Assembly: GCF_036884655.1 (NCBI RefSeq)
Contig: NC_088354.1
Location: 15,191,001 to 15,255,000 of the forward strand
DNA from: Musa acuminata AAA Group
Lineage: Eukaryota; Streptophyta; Magnoliopsida; Zingiberales; Musaceae
DNA: 64,000 nucleotides
Reading direction: 5' to 3'
The notes below the pieces were generated by a model, which saw only the letters and a program-made list of their open reading frames with translations, was not told where the DNA came from and did no database searches. Positions within the stretch are counted from its first letter, which is position 1. Every line of letters begins with the position of its first letter. Positions 27,283 to 36,949 of this stretch are shown in pieces. The position numbers were made by a program, and so were the translations under genes.

Positions 27283-27344
27283 ATACTATTTATGCTTCTA
27301 TTGGTATGTTAGTTATTATTCAAAGTGTGTGAGACTCAAACACT

Positions 27345-27560
27345 ATAATCCTTTCCTCCTAATAAAAATTTCGTCCTCGAAATTTTTTACTTGAATAGCT
27401 CTGGATATTTCTCTTGTATTTTTTCTTCTCTTTTTGAAATTGTATCATTGTTTGATTCCTCCATAGTAATTTGACTAAGGCGATAAGTTATTTTTCATTT
27501 CTATTAAGAATTTATATAGTTCATTCCTTGTAATCACCGATAATTTCTCTCTCAACATAA
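27345..27560 (-). pseudogene. Decayed 3' end of a Ty3/gypsy chromovirus polyprotein
   Basis: On the minus strand the bases at 27385-27355 read NFEDEIFIR followed by a purine-rich stretch (attaggaggaaagga). This is the typical polyprotein end and polypurine tract of plant chromoviruses. About 30 codons upstream the remains of a chromodomain are legible: ITMEESNND, then EKIQEKYPELFK. Stop codons interrupt the frame. The residual signature implies an old insertion whose body has been lost or has decayed beyond recognition to the right. Confidence 0.6.
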
Positions 27561-28434
27561 ATTAATTATTATAAATAATGTATTACCTTATTATTAACTT
27601 TATGAACTATAGTTAAGAAAATAATTAAATTTTATTTCCTTAATCATATGGATAAGTTAGGAATTCTACTAATTAATTAAATTATTAAATGATTTATTTC
27701 CTAATGAGTGATTTGATTTTTAGGAAGTAAATTGTTTATATTCCATTTTTGTGTATGAACTATAAGAAATAAATATTATATTTTTATCTTTGTGTGTGAA
27801 AGTAAAAATAAAAATAAAAATTAAATTATTACTTATCTTTTGGGGAGATCTCATCTTCTCCTTTAGAAAGGGAGGCTACTCCTCCCTCGTTCCTCACCAA
27901 GCTTAATAATGAGAGGTTTGAGGAGACGACTTCCCGAGAAAAAAATATCGAGAAAAGGATAGCCGAGGAGAGGTAGAATCTTTTTTTTTAATTAGCTTTT
28001 GATTTATATTTTGAAATCTTGATGTTGAGATTGTTATAATTTTATGATGTATAATAATTTTTTAAAATTATAATTTCATGATTAGTAAATAATAATAATT
28101 GATTTGTGATGTTAGAATAATTATTTGATTTATATTGATTTCTTAAGCTTAAGTGAATTTTAATATTGATTTAATTATTAAAATTCTTATTTTTGGATTA
28201 ACATAGTAGTTCTAATTTATTTAATTAGATATATTTATGTTTCAATAATTATGTATAAATTTCTATGATGTAATTAGTTTTAAATTTAAGATTATGAATT
28301 TAATTCTTTTATTTAATGGATTCGAGTTATTCTTTAATAATTTTAAATATTGAAATCTAATTTGATAAGAGGAGTTTAATTAGAGTCTGACTTGAGTCAA
28401 GTTTATCTGTCAAACGAGTTGACTCATCCAATAT
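27560..28434. other. AT-rich intergenic DNA, nothing recognised
   Basis: Very AT-rich, with stops in all frames. It could be the unreadable interior of the decayed gypsy element to its left, but no motif supports that. A short GC-richer patch at 27840-27960 has no recognisable feature. Confidence 0.4.
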
Positions 28435-28517
28435 GGTCATGTACGACTTAGCCCATATAACCAAGTACAACTTAGCCCATGTGATTAGGCATGACCTAGC
28501 CCATGTGGCCAAGTAGG
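28435..28517 (+). repeat. 24-bp tandem repeat abutting a copia LTR
   Basis: Three 24-base units (28435-28458, 28459-28482, 28483-28506) and a partial fourth share the phrase 'acttagcccatgt'. The array ends three bases before the first copia LTR at 28521. Confidence 0.85.
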
Positions 28518-28520
28518 AGC

Positions 28521-29939
28521 TGTTGAATCTCGGATTTTGATGATGAAACCAATTGATAATGTTTAAGATTTGATCTGCGTTTTGAGTGACATAGGATGCT
28601 TCGATCAGGGAGAGACAATTAAACCAGGAAGAATCATGTTGGGCTGGAGAAAAACATGTCAGAAGATTGGACGTCGAGCCGAAGGATCGGTTGACGTATC
28701 GACATAAGGCTTCGGGCTATGAGTTCGGGCATTGGGCCAAGAAGAGCAAATATTACGTCAAGGAAATCAGAGTTGCGAAGGTTAACTGGCCGATTAGGCA
28801 ATAGGCTGCAAGAGAGGACGATGCGCCAAATAATTGGTCGAAGCGTCGATGAACCAATGACATGACGAACAACATTTGATTAGCTTAGTAATAATTATCT
28901 AGATCGAAGTAGGTTTTAATTGTATAAGATTAACTATGATAGCAAGGCATAAAGTAAAATGAAGTCTCGGAGTCAAGGACGCAATTTCGTTGGGAGTTCG
29001 AGAGTTTGTCATAAGTCCGGACGTTCGTCGGAAGATCACCGGAAGCTCGCTGGAAGAAATCTAGACTTACAGACTTGTTTAGCTTAGTAAATGACTTAAA
29101 TTTCATAGCTAGCACATAATTGGAATTGGAATTGGTTCAACCCAATTATGGGCCAGTTGGGCCCATGTATGGACTATGTTGGGCCTAATAAAAGGCCCAA
29201 ACAGTGACCCAACAAGTGACACCGTTGTGGCACAGTCTCCGAGACTATGTCAAGCGATGGTACCACTAGTTTAGGCGGTGGTACCGCCCAGTGTCAGTCT
29301 CTGAGAGACTGTTAGGTGGTGGTACCACCAGACTAGGCGGTGGTATCACCTAGTGTCAAGTTCAAGTGGTGGTACTGCCCGTACCCCGGAAACCCAGGAT
29401 GAGATATTTTTAGGCTCCAAGTTTGAATCAACTTAAGGCATATAAAAACCCCTCTCATCCTTGGTTAACAGATACAAGCACAGAGAGCTTAAAAGTGAGT
29501 AAACGCCATAGAAATCACTTGAGAGAATCTCTCTTATAATTCGAAGTTTAGAATTCTATTTATGGAGGTGTGTGTGCTTGTAAATGTTATCTCCTAAACC
29601 TGTGAAAAGGAGAAGAGAGGTGTAAAATGGTAGTTGGTCTTCGCCCATTGAAGGAAGACCGATAGTGGATGCCGATGGCCTTGATGGAAGAGAAATCGGT
29701 GGAGTGGATGCAGGTCACGACGATTGAACTACTATAAAAATCTGGTTTGCATTTCTTTTGAGCAATTTACTTCAACTGCAAACTGCCTTCTTATCACTTG
29801 CTATACACTTCCGTATGCTTTCAATTTAAGTATCTTTACGAAATAGGTTTTATCGTACAAAATATTTTCAAACAGACGTGATTTTATCGTTGCACTAATT
29901 CACCCCCCCCCCCCTCTTTGTGCCGAGTCATTCCTAATA
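28521..29939 (+). mobile_element. Ty1/copia LTR, copy 1 (complete, 1419 bp)
   Basis: The LTR begins TGTTGAATCTC and ends CCTAATA (an altered form of the usual terminal CA). It is followed by the primer-binding site at 29942. A TATA box (TATAAAA) lies at 29441. The segment 29260-29395 contains repeated, palindrome-prone GGTGGTACCACC-type strings. A run of 12 C residues lies at 29903-29914. Two other related copies occur at 32594-33285 and 35379-36946. This copy lacks a block of about 150 bases present in the third copy near 35885-36040. Confidence 0.9.
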
Positions 29940-29941
29940 GT

Positions 29942-29953
29942 TGGTATCAGAGC
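29942..29953 (+). other. Retrotransposon primer-binding site (initiator tRNA-Met)
   Basis: TGGTATCAGAGC is the standard plant retrotransposon primer site complementary to the 3' end of initiator methionine tRNA. It lies two bases after the LTR end and fixes the orientation of this copy as plus. Confidence 0.95.
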
Positions 29954-29990
29954 ATGGTTTTTCTCATTTGGTTTAACACCCAAGAGAAAT

Positions 29991-30449
29991 GGCTCTTTTC
30001 GGCTTCAAGAGGGTCATTCTCTCATTCGTCCTCCCATGTTCAATGGGACATACTACACATATTAGAAAACTTGAATGAGAGTTTTCTTTCTTTCTTTGGA
30101 TTTGAATTTATGGAATATTATCGAAAGCGGTTTTCAAAGGTCTTATCTTCCAATGAACCATTAGAATGATTTGGAGAAGAAGAGTTTTTCTTTAAATGCT
30201 AAAGCTATGAATGCTCTATTTTGTACTTTAGATAAAAATGAATTCAATCGGGTTTCTACTTGTGAAATGACTTTCGATATATGACACACTCTCAAAATCA
30301 CACAGAAGGTACTAGTAGAGTAAAAGATTATAAGATAAATCTTTTAATGCATAATTTTGAACTTTTTCAAATGAAGCCAAGTGAAATCGTTATTGACATG
30401 TACACCCGTTTTATACATATCGTCAATGGTTTAAAAGCCTACAATGATA
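29991..30449 (+). pseudogene. Ty1/copia gag remnant
   Basis: Behind the primer site a broken frame still reads GTSRVKDYKINLLMHNFELF and then MKPSEIVIDMYTRFIHIVNGLKA, which is the gag core of plant copia elements with long LTRs. Frame shifts and stops interrupt it, and the similarity ends near 30450. The rest of gag and the whole pol are missing. Confidence 0.75.
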
Positions 30450-30950
30450 GATAGATCTTGAGGCTATATGCTTATATATGACTCCAAACCCTAGTCTTAA
30501 GGGATGCTTCCTAAGTAAGTTACCCCTTTTGTCCTCAACCCCAACCAACCAATCTAGTAAAAGGGGGCGATGGCTAGGAAGTCCAAAGACCTAAATATAA
30601 ATCTTAGCCACTCTTCTTTATAAAATAGATACGATTACGTAAGATTTATTATAATTTTATAGGGTTTTATTAGTTATTTTTTGGTTGAGTAGGACCAACC
30701 CTATTATGGTCCTATCAATTTTTAGTATATACGTCTACCGAAGGCACTGTCGCATATTATAAAAATAATTAACGGGACCAATTTCATAGATCCATATGAA
30801 TAGGGAGGAAATATTATGTGGACCCTTTTGGTTCCACGTCGTGTCCCAGTCCACCTGTGACGGCCGTAACCAACCAGGAAACAGGCATCGCCTCTACACG
30901 TCACAGTCGCTGCTAACCTCTGGGTCCCATTTTCGGACAAGTGGGAAGCG
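30450..30950. other. Unassigned DNA between copia remnant and GC-rich block
   Basis: About 500 bases without a recognisable gene or element. Base composition rises in GC toward the right, where the duplicated block begins. Confidence 0.4.
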
Positions 30951-30986
30951 GTGTTTTCCCTGACTGGTGTCTATGCTAAAACGCAG

Positions 30987-31235
30987 AAGGTTTGGTCCTG
31001 TGGTTCTTGGCGACGGAAGGGCTGCGTCATCTTGTCGACCGCCTGGCCCGCTTTCTTCTTTAAGCCGGCCCAGAACGCGGTCACGTTCAATCCAAATGGT
31101 CGCTTGTTGCGGAAGGTTTGGTCTTGTGGTTGGTTCTTGGCGACGAAATGGCTTCTACACCTATCGACCCACTTGTCCGCTCTCCTCTTTAATCCGGCTG
31201 AGAACGCGGCGAGGTTCAATCCAAATGGCCACTGG
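30987..31235 (+). repeat. ~126-bp tandem duplication
   Basis: Copy A (30987-31112) and copy B (31113 to about 31235) both start 'aaggtttggtc.tgtggtt' and end 'gttcaatccaaatgg'. They differ by substitutions and small gaps. Confidence 0.85.
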
Positions 31236-31356
31236 GTTCTGTCTCTTCTTCGTCTTATATTAATTGTTGTTTGGATGATGCCCGAGGCAACCCTCGTTCC
31301 TCAGCCGCGCTCCCCCTTCCCTCTCCCTCAGCGCCTCTTCCTTCGTTTCTTGGATC

Positions 31357-31672
31357 GAGATGGTCCGCTTCGGTGGATGGATCCGGTTCTTGATGTCGAT
31401 CCTCCGAGTTCTCATGGAGCGGCCCGTCCCGAGCGAACTCGAGCTCGTTTTCTGATCCCAGGTGAGCCGAATCGCCGATCGGTTTCCTTCTGTTTTCTTG
31501 GAGGAGCTCTGGATTGAAGATCGTTCTGACTGCTCAAAAAGATGGGATTTTTACGCAGGAGAATGGTGAGATGGTTCGATTTCGTGTATGGATTCGGTTC
31601 TTGCTCTCGTTCCTCCGATTTCTCATGGAGAGGCCCGTCCGGAGCAAAGTCCAGCTCCTCTTCTGATCCCAG
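31357..31672 (+). repeat. ~105-bp direct duplication, 211 bp apart
   Basis: Segments 31357-31461 and 31568-31672 share 'tctcatggag.ggcccgtcc' and end in 'tctgatcccag'. The offset is constant at 211 bases across the repeat, so it arose as one duplication event. Confidence 0.85.
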
Positions 31673-31849
31673 CTACACTTCCAGATTTCTTCTTCCACGT
31701 TCCATTCTGGTGATTCTGGTGCGTGTGTTAATCTCCTCAAGACTCGACCTTTGGCACGTGATGATGAAGCCGAACACCACTGAGGATGAACGCAATGATC
31801 TTGACAAGAAAAAGGGCAGAGGGATGTCGAGGAGGCAGATTGGTGGATC

Positions 31850-31869
31850 TTTGCAGAGATCTCTGCAAA
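31850..31869. repeat. Perfect 20-bp palindrome
   Basis: Ten bases (tttgcagaga) followed directly by their exact reverse complement, centred on a BglII-type AGATCT. It lies in the GC-rich block and has no visible partner feature. Confidence 0.9.
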
Positions 31870-32109
31870 CAGCAATCCTCCATGGCATCAGCAACAATTC
31901 TTGACTCTGCTCTTGACTTCCTTCTGAGATGTAGATACGCAGGGAAAGCTGTCCATGTTGCTAATAGCTTAGATGTCCTTTGTTTTCTTCCTTCTCCTTC
32001 TTTGGAAGATCACCTTCCTTTCGAAATGCTCTTTAGTGTCCTGGCTCGATCAATAGATTGTTCTTCAAAAAGAAGAAACGTTTTCTACTACAAATTAGTT
32101 CACAGATAA

Positions 32110-32593
32110 AAATGTGTGTTAATGCTTAGAATTCCAACTCTCACCCACCTCAGAAACAATTATGCAATGGATAGGGGAATCTGTCCAAAAGCTATGGCAC
32201 AAAAACAATCTTGCTGAGTCTCAACAGTAACAGACAGTTTATGTTATTCCTGTTGTTTGGGGTTGAAACGGTCGCCTAATTCATATTTTAGGTATGAATT
32301 GATGTTTTAATTTTTACTTTTGTGAAATCACATTTGATCTGTATGTTATATTACAAATGCTTAAATAGTAATATTATCTCAGGGTAGTATATTTCTAAAC
32401 CCTAACGTAAATTAGTATTTTAGTATTTCTAATAAAAATTTTTAAGTTTCTCAAATAACATATAACATTGTCTAAAATAGATTACCACTATACAATATAA
32501 ATTCTAAATCTCATATGTTTTCTATAAAGTAAAATTTTATTTATTTTATTTTTAAATATTTATTTATATTTATTTAGAACATAAGGTTAACAC
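32110..32593. other. AT-rich spacer, nothing recognised
   Basis: Short AT-rich stretch between the GC-rich block and the second copia LTR. No coding or repeat feature was seen. Confidence 0.45.
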
Positions 32594-33285
32594 GGTTGAA
32601 TCTCGGACTTTGATGATGAAATCAATTGATAAGTTTGTGATCTAATATGCGTTTTGAATGACGTAGGAGTAGCTTCGATCATGAAGAGATAATTTGATTA
32701 AAGTAGGAAGAATCAATGTTGGGCCGAAATGGAACATGTCAAAAGATTGAACATCGAGCCGAAGGATCGGTCGATGTGTCGGTAGAAGGCTTTGTGTCAT
32801 GAGTTCGGGTATCGGCCTAAGAAGATCGGACATTGCGCTAAGGAGATCGGATGTTGCGAGAAGACAACATGTCGATTGGGCAATATGCTGAAGGAGAGGA
32901 TGATGCGCCGAAGGGCCGGACGAAGCGCCGGATAAACCAATAACATATCGGACAACATGTGATTAATGCTTTGTAATAATTTGTCTAGATCAAGTTAGTT
33001 TAGGTCTAATTTAAGTCAGTATTGGGGTGAAATAATGTCAACTCAATTAGGGGCCAATTGTACCTAAATCAAGACTGAATTGGACCTATTGTTTGACCCA
33101 TTTAGTGTCCTATAGCAGGGTCTGGTGGTGGTACCACCCAAACACAATCTTTAAGATTGTGTCAGGCAATGGTACCGCTAGATTAGGCGGTGGTATCGCC
33201 CAATGTCAGTATGTCAGGTGGTGGTATTGTCAGACTGGGTGGTGGTATCGTCCAGTGTCAGACTGATAGGCGGTGGTATCGCTAA
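32594..33285 (+). mobile_element. Ty1/copia LTR, copy 2 (truncated)
   Basis: It begins with GGTTGAATCTCGG, matching the start of copy 1 apart from the lost terminal T. Similarity runs through the GGTACC-rich segment (33120-33285) and stops abruptly there. The TATA box and the right half of the LTR, with the primer-binding site, are absent. At the break it passes directly into the body of another copia element. Confidence 0.85.
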
Positions 33286-33734
33286 TAACCTTGGCGAATC
33301 ATTCGCATACTCGCAAGCTCAGTCTTCCATCCAAGCTGATAGTAACCAAACAAGAGGAAAATACTATCACTTATTATCTATAAAATATCAAAGTTATCAT
33401 CAATGACTTGGCTTTGATAGGTCATTCCCTATGTGATAAGGAGATCATCATCCATACCCTAAATGGTCTTGGGGATGACTACAAGGAATTGGCGGCTGCA
33501 ATTCGGGCACCTAACTCGCCAATCTCCTTTGAAGAACTCTATGACAAGTTGATTGACTATGAGATGTATTTGAAGCGTGCGGACAAGCTGCCTGGACTGT
33601 CTATCACAACTCAAGTCAGTTACAAGTCTAAAAGGAAGAACACTCGGTACCCTCCGAACATCACCAAAGTTATTCTTGATCCTATGGATCCCATGCAATA
33701 CCCCCCTTATCCTCCTAACTTCTCGCAAATTAGC
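33286..33734 (+). pseudogene. Ty1/copia gag fragment (UBN2-type)
   Basis: The readable frame contains NDLALIGHSLCDKEIIIHTLNGL, GDDYKELAAAIRAPNSPISFEE and LYDKLIDYEMYLKRADKL, the typical core of copia gag. A stop lies at about 33382 and the zinc knuckle is not recognisable. The sequence differs clearly from the gag remnant behind LTR copy 1, so it comes from another copia lineage. Confidence 0.8.
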
Positions 33735-33899
33735 AACTCTAATAATCGTCCGTCTTAGCATCATGCTCCACCAAGCCAATAAAGACGGGTCGTCTACCAA
33801 CTATGTGATAAATTCGGATACTCAGCTAAAGTTTGTCGGTCTCGACCCCGCCTCCCGGCTCCGTCACACTGGCCTCAAACAAATCTTCTAACTACTCCG

Positions 33900-34230
33900 A
33901 CGACTAGTCAGCCCAATTGGATTATCGACTCTAGCGCCTCCCATCACATCACCGCTGATATTCAGAATTTGTCTCTTTACAATACCTATGGCGGCGATGA
34001 AGATATCATCATCGATGACGGTAAAGGACTTCCTATAACTCATACTGGTTCCACAATGCTTACTTCTGATAATACCATATTTACACTCGATAATGTTTTA
34101 TGCGCCCCTCATATTAAACGCAATCTCATTTTTGTTTCTCAATTTTGTAAACATAACAATACTTCAATTGAATTCTTTCCTGATTCCTTTCTTGTTAAGG
34201 ACTTGAGCACGAGGGCATCCTTAATCTAGG
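33900..34230 (+). pseudogene. Ty1/copia protease / pre-integrase fragment
   Basis: Reads NWIIDSSASHHITAD, then TLDNVLCAPHIKRNLIFVSQF. This is the copia aspartic protease active-site region, where the usual D-S-G-A is changed to D-S-S-A, followed by the GAG-pre-integrase segment. The altered active site and later stops indicate a dead copy. Confidence 0.75.
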
Positions 34231-34559
34231 GCCAGAATAGAGGCAACATTTATGAATGACCATCAGCTCCACAAATAACCCAGCCCACTATTCATTCTTC
34301 CGTTGTGGCTCTAGTTGATGTGTGGCATCGTCCTCTTGGTCATCCCTCGTCTTTTATTTAGCAAAAATTACTTTCTTGTCACTCTCTTCCTATTTTAAAT
34401 CATATAGTCCTATAATACATTATGATGCATGTCTTAGTAATAAAAGTCATCGACAGTCCTTTAGCTCATCTTCCATTTCCTCCTCTAAACCATTTGAAAT
34501 TATTTATACATATGTTTGGGCCCTGCTCTAATCCTATCTTTTGATAAATTCAGATTTTA

Positions 34560-35030
34560 TATCAATTTTGTAGATCATTTCACTAAGTACACATGGATAT
34601 CCTCTTCACCATAAATCTGACGTATCCACCATCTTTCCCATCTTTCGAAAATTGGTCGAAAACCACTTTCAGTCTACAATCAAAACGGTTTACTCTGATA
34701 GGGGCGGTGAATATCAAGCCCTAGCATCTTATCTCTCCGCTTATGGTATTCAACACCTCAAGTCTCTCCCACATACTCCTCAAATTGTTGGCTCCACCGA
34801 ACGCAAACATTAGCATATAGTAGAAATTAGGCTAACACTTCTACATCAGGCCTCCGTGCCTTTCAACTTTTAGACAGCAGCCTTTCAAACTGCTGTCTAC
34901 CTTATTAATAGGATGCCTACATCAGTCCTACATTACCAATCCCCCTTTGATACACTATTTCATAAACCCCCAAACCTTCGTAAACTCAAAATATTCAGTT
35001 GTCTATGTTATCCATTGTTATATCCCTATG
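34560..35030 (+). pseudogene. Ty1/copia integrase core fragment
   Basis: Across shifted frames the integrase core is legible: FTKYTW, then YSDRGGEYQALASYL, LPHTPQIVGSTERKH and NRMPT.VLHYQSPFDTLF, ending near KLKIFSCLCYP. Stops occur repeatedly. No reverse transcriptase or RNase H follows; about 250 bases on, the 3' end signals and LTR copy 3 begin. Confidence 0.7.
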
Positions 35031-35364
35031 CCTCTCATAAGTTAATATCACGATTATCCTTGGGTCTTTATAGGTTACTCTCTTGAACATAATGCTTTCT
35101 GTTGTTATAATCTCCACACTCACAAAGTATTTATATCACGTCATGTTATTTTTATTGAGTTAGTCTTTCCTTTCCAAAACCATACGTTTCCTACCATGCG
35201 GACCATTTTATTAACCATTCCTCACTGGAATATACCTCCGATCCAACCGGACGAGCCTCCCATGATATCGTCCCGTTCCTCCCCAATTAGTTATATTGAT
35301 AGGGGGAGTTTATTTAAACTCCGGGAGTTAAGGTTAACTCCGTCATCAATTAGTTATCATCATC

Positions 35365-35377
35365 AAAAATGGGGAGA
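35365..35377 (+). other. Polypurine tract before LTR copy 3
   Basis: AAAAATGGGGAGA sits immediately before the TGTTGAATC start of the third LTR, the normal place for plus-strand priming. The preceding 'catcatcaaa' phrase is typical of the 3' end of long-LTR copia elements. Confidence 0.85.
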
Positions 35378-35378
35378 T

Positions 35379-36946
35379 TGTTGAATCTCAAATTTTGATA
35401 ATGAAACTAATTGATAGTGTTTATGATTTGATATGCGTTTTGAGTGACGTAGGAAGCTTCGATCAGGGAGAGATAATTAAAGCAGGAAGAATTATGCTAG
35501 GCCGAGAAAAACATGTCAGAAGATTGGACGTCGAGCCAAAGGATCGGTCGACGTATCGACAAAAGGCTTCGGGCCATGGGTTCGGGCATCGAGCCAAGAA
35601 GAGTGAAAATTACGCCAAGGAAATCGGAGTTGCGAGGTCAATTGACCGATTAGGCAATAAGCCGCAAGAGAGGACGATGCGTTGAATAATTAGATGAATC
35701 ATCGATAAACCAATGACATGCTGGATAATATTTGATTAGCTTTGTAATAATTATTTAGATCAAAGTGGGTTTTAAGTGTGCAGAATTAACTATGATAGCA
35801 AGGCATAAAGCAAAATGAAGTCTTGGAGTCAAGAACAAGATTTCGTTGGGAATTCGAGAGTTCGTCGGATGTTTGGACGTTCGTCGAAAGTTCTATCAGA
35901 ATTGACCGATAAGTTTAGGATCTTGCTAGAGAAGCTCATTGGAACTCGCCAAGAATATCGTCGTGAAGTCTAGGAGCTTATCGAGAGTCCGTCGAAACAT
36001 TGCCGAGAGATCATCGGAAGTTCACCGAAAGATTGCTGGAAGCTCGTCAGAAGAAACCTAGACATACGGACTTATTTAGCTTAGTAAATGTTTTAAAATT
36101 CACAGTTAGCACATACTTGGGTTGGAATTGGGCCAACTCAATTAGGGACCAATTGGGCTAAGTTTGGGCTATGTTGGGCTATGTGAAAAGGCCCAAAAGT
36201 GACCCAACAGGTGGAACCGACGTGGCACAGTCTCCGAGACTATGTCAAGCGGTGGTACCACCCAGACTCAGTCTCCTAGACTATCAGACAGTGGTACCGC
36301 CAATCTGGGCAGTGGTATCGCCCAATGTCAGGCTGCAGGCAATGGTACCACCTAGTGTAGGCGGTGGTACCACCTATATCCTGAAATTTCGGGGATTTGA
36401 ATTTTGGCTCCAAATTTTGAAGTCATTTGGGGTCTATAAATACCCCAGCTATTCCTGCATAGAGTAGCAGAAAAGGTGATAAAAAACTTCATGTTTCTAT
36501 AATTGAAAACCCTTGTAAAGTATAGAATCCCTCCTCTTAAAGTTTAGAAATCATTCTAAGGGAGAGTGTGAGGGAAGCTTTGTAAAAAGGGGGTATAAAG
36601 GTTCTCTCATGAACTTGTTAAAAAGAGAATCGAGTTATAAGGGTAGTTGATCTTCGCCCATTGAAGGAAAATTGTTAGTGGATGCCGATGGCCTCGATAG
36701 AAGAGGAATCGGCAGAATAGATGTAGGTCACGACGACCGAACCACTATAAAAATTTGGTTTGCATTTATTTATTACTATTTACCTTTATTGTAAATGGAA
36801 TTCTTACCTTCATTACACTTCCGCATGCTTTTAAGTTAAGCATTTCCGAGATCAGATTTTATCATACAAAGAAATTTAAAACAGACATTTTTATCTACTA
36901 TACTAATTCACCCTTCCCCCATCTTAGTGCCGACTCATTCCTAACA
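35379..36946 (+). mobile_element. Ty1/copia LTR, copy 3 (complete, 1568 bp)
   Basis: Starts TGTTGAATCTC and ends CCTAACA. A TATA box (TATAAATA) lies near 36434. It contains the same GGTGGTACCACC-rich stretch (36245-36385) as the other copies and an extra block of about 150 bases near 35885-36040 built of Cys/Gly-rich 'cgtcgraag'-like phrases. No matching target duplication was found at the left end of copy 2, in line with rearrangement. Confidence 0.9.
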
Positions 36947-36949
36947 TAC

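Larger units (their letters stand above)
30951..32109 (+). other. GC-rich block with two local duplications; possible gene or gene remnant
   Basis: This GC-rich island lies in AT-rich repeats. Open frames at 30951-31517 and 31542-31904 are long for the neighbourhood, but their products show no domain I recognise and they are partly made of duplicated DNA. A donor-like CCCAG/GTGAGC at 31461 and an acceptor-like string at 31672 both sit at the ends of a duplicated segment. The frame from 31786 contains KKRAEGCRGGRLVDLCRDL and later a hydrophobic stretch, again unrecognised. It may be a promoter and 5' part of a degraded gene, or captured gene fragments. Confidence 0.3.

Noticed and set aside
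28435..28517. CRISPR-like direct repeats
   Set aside because: Units are contiguous without unique spacers and the DNA is a plant nuclear genome; this is an ordinary tandem repeat.
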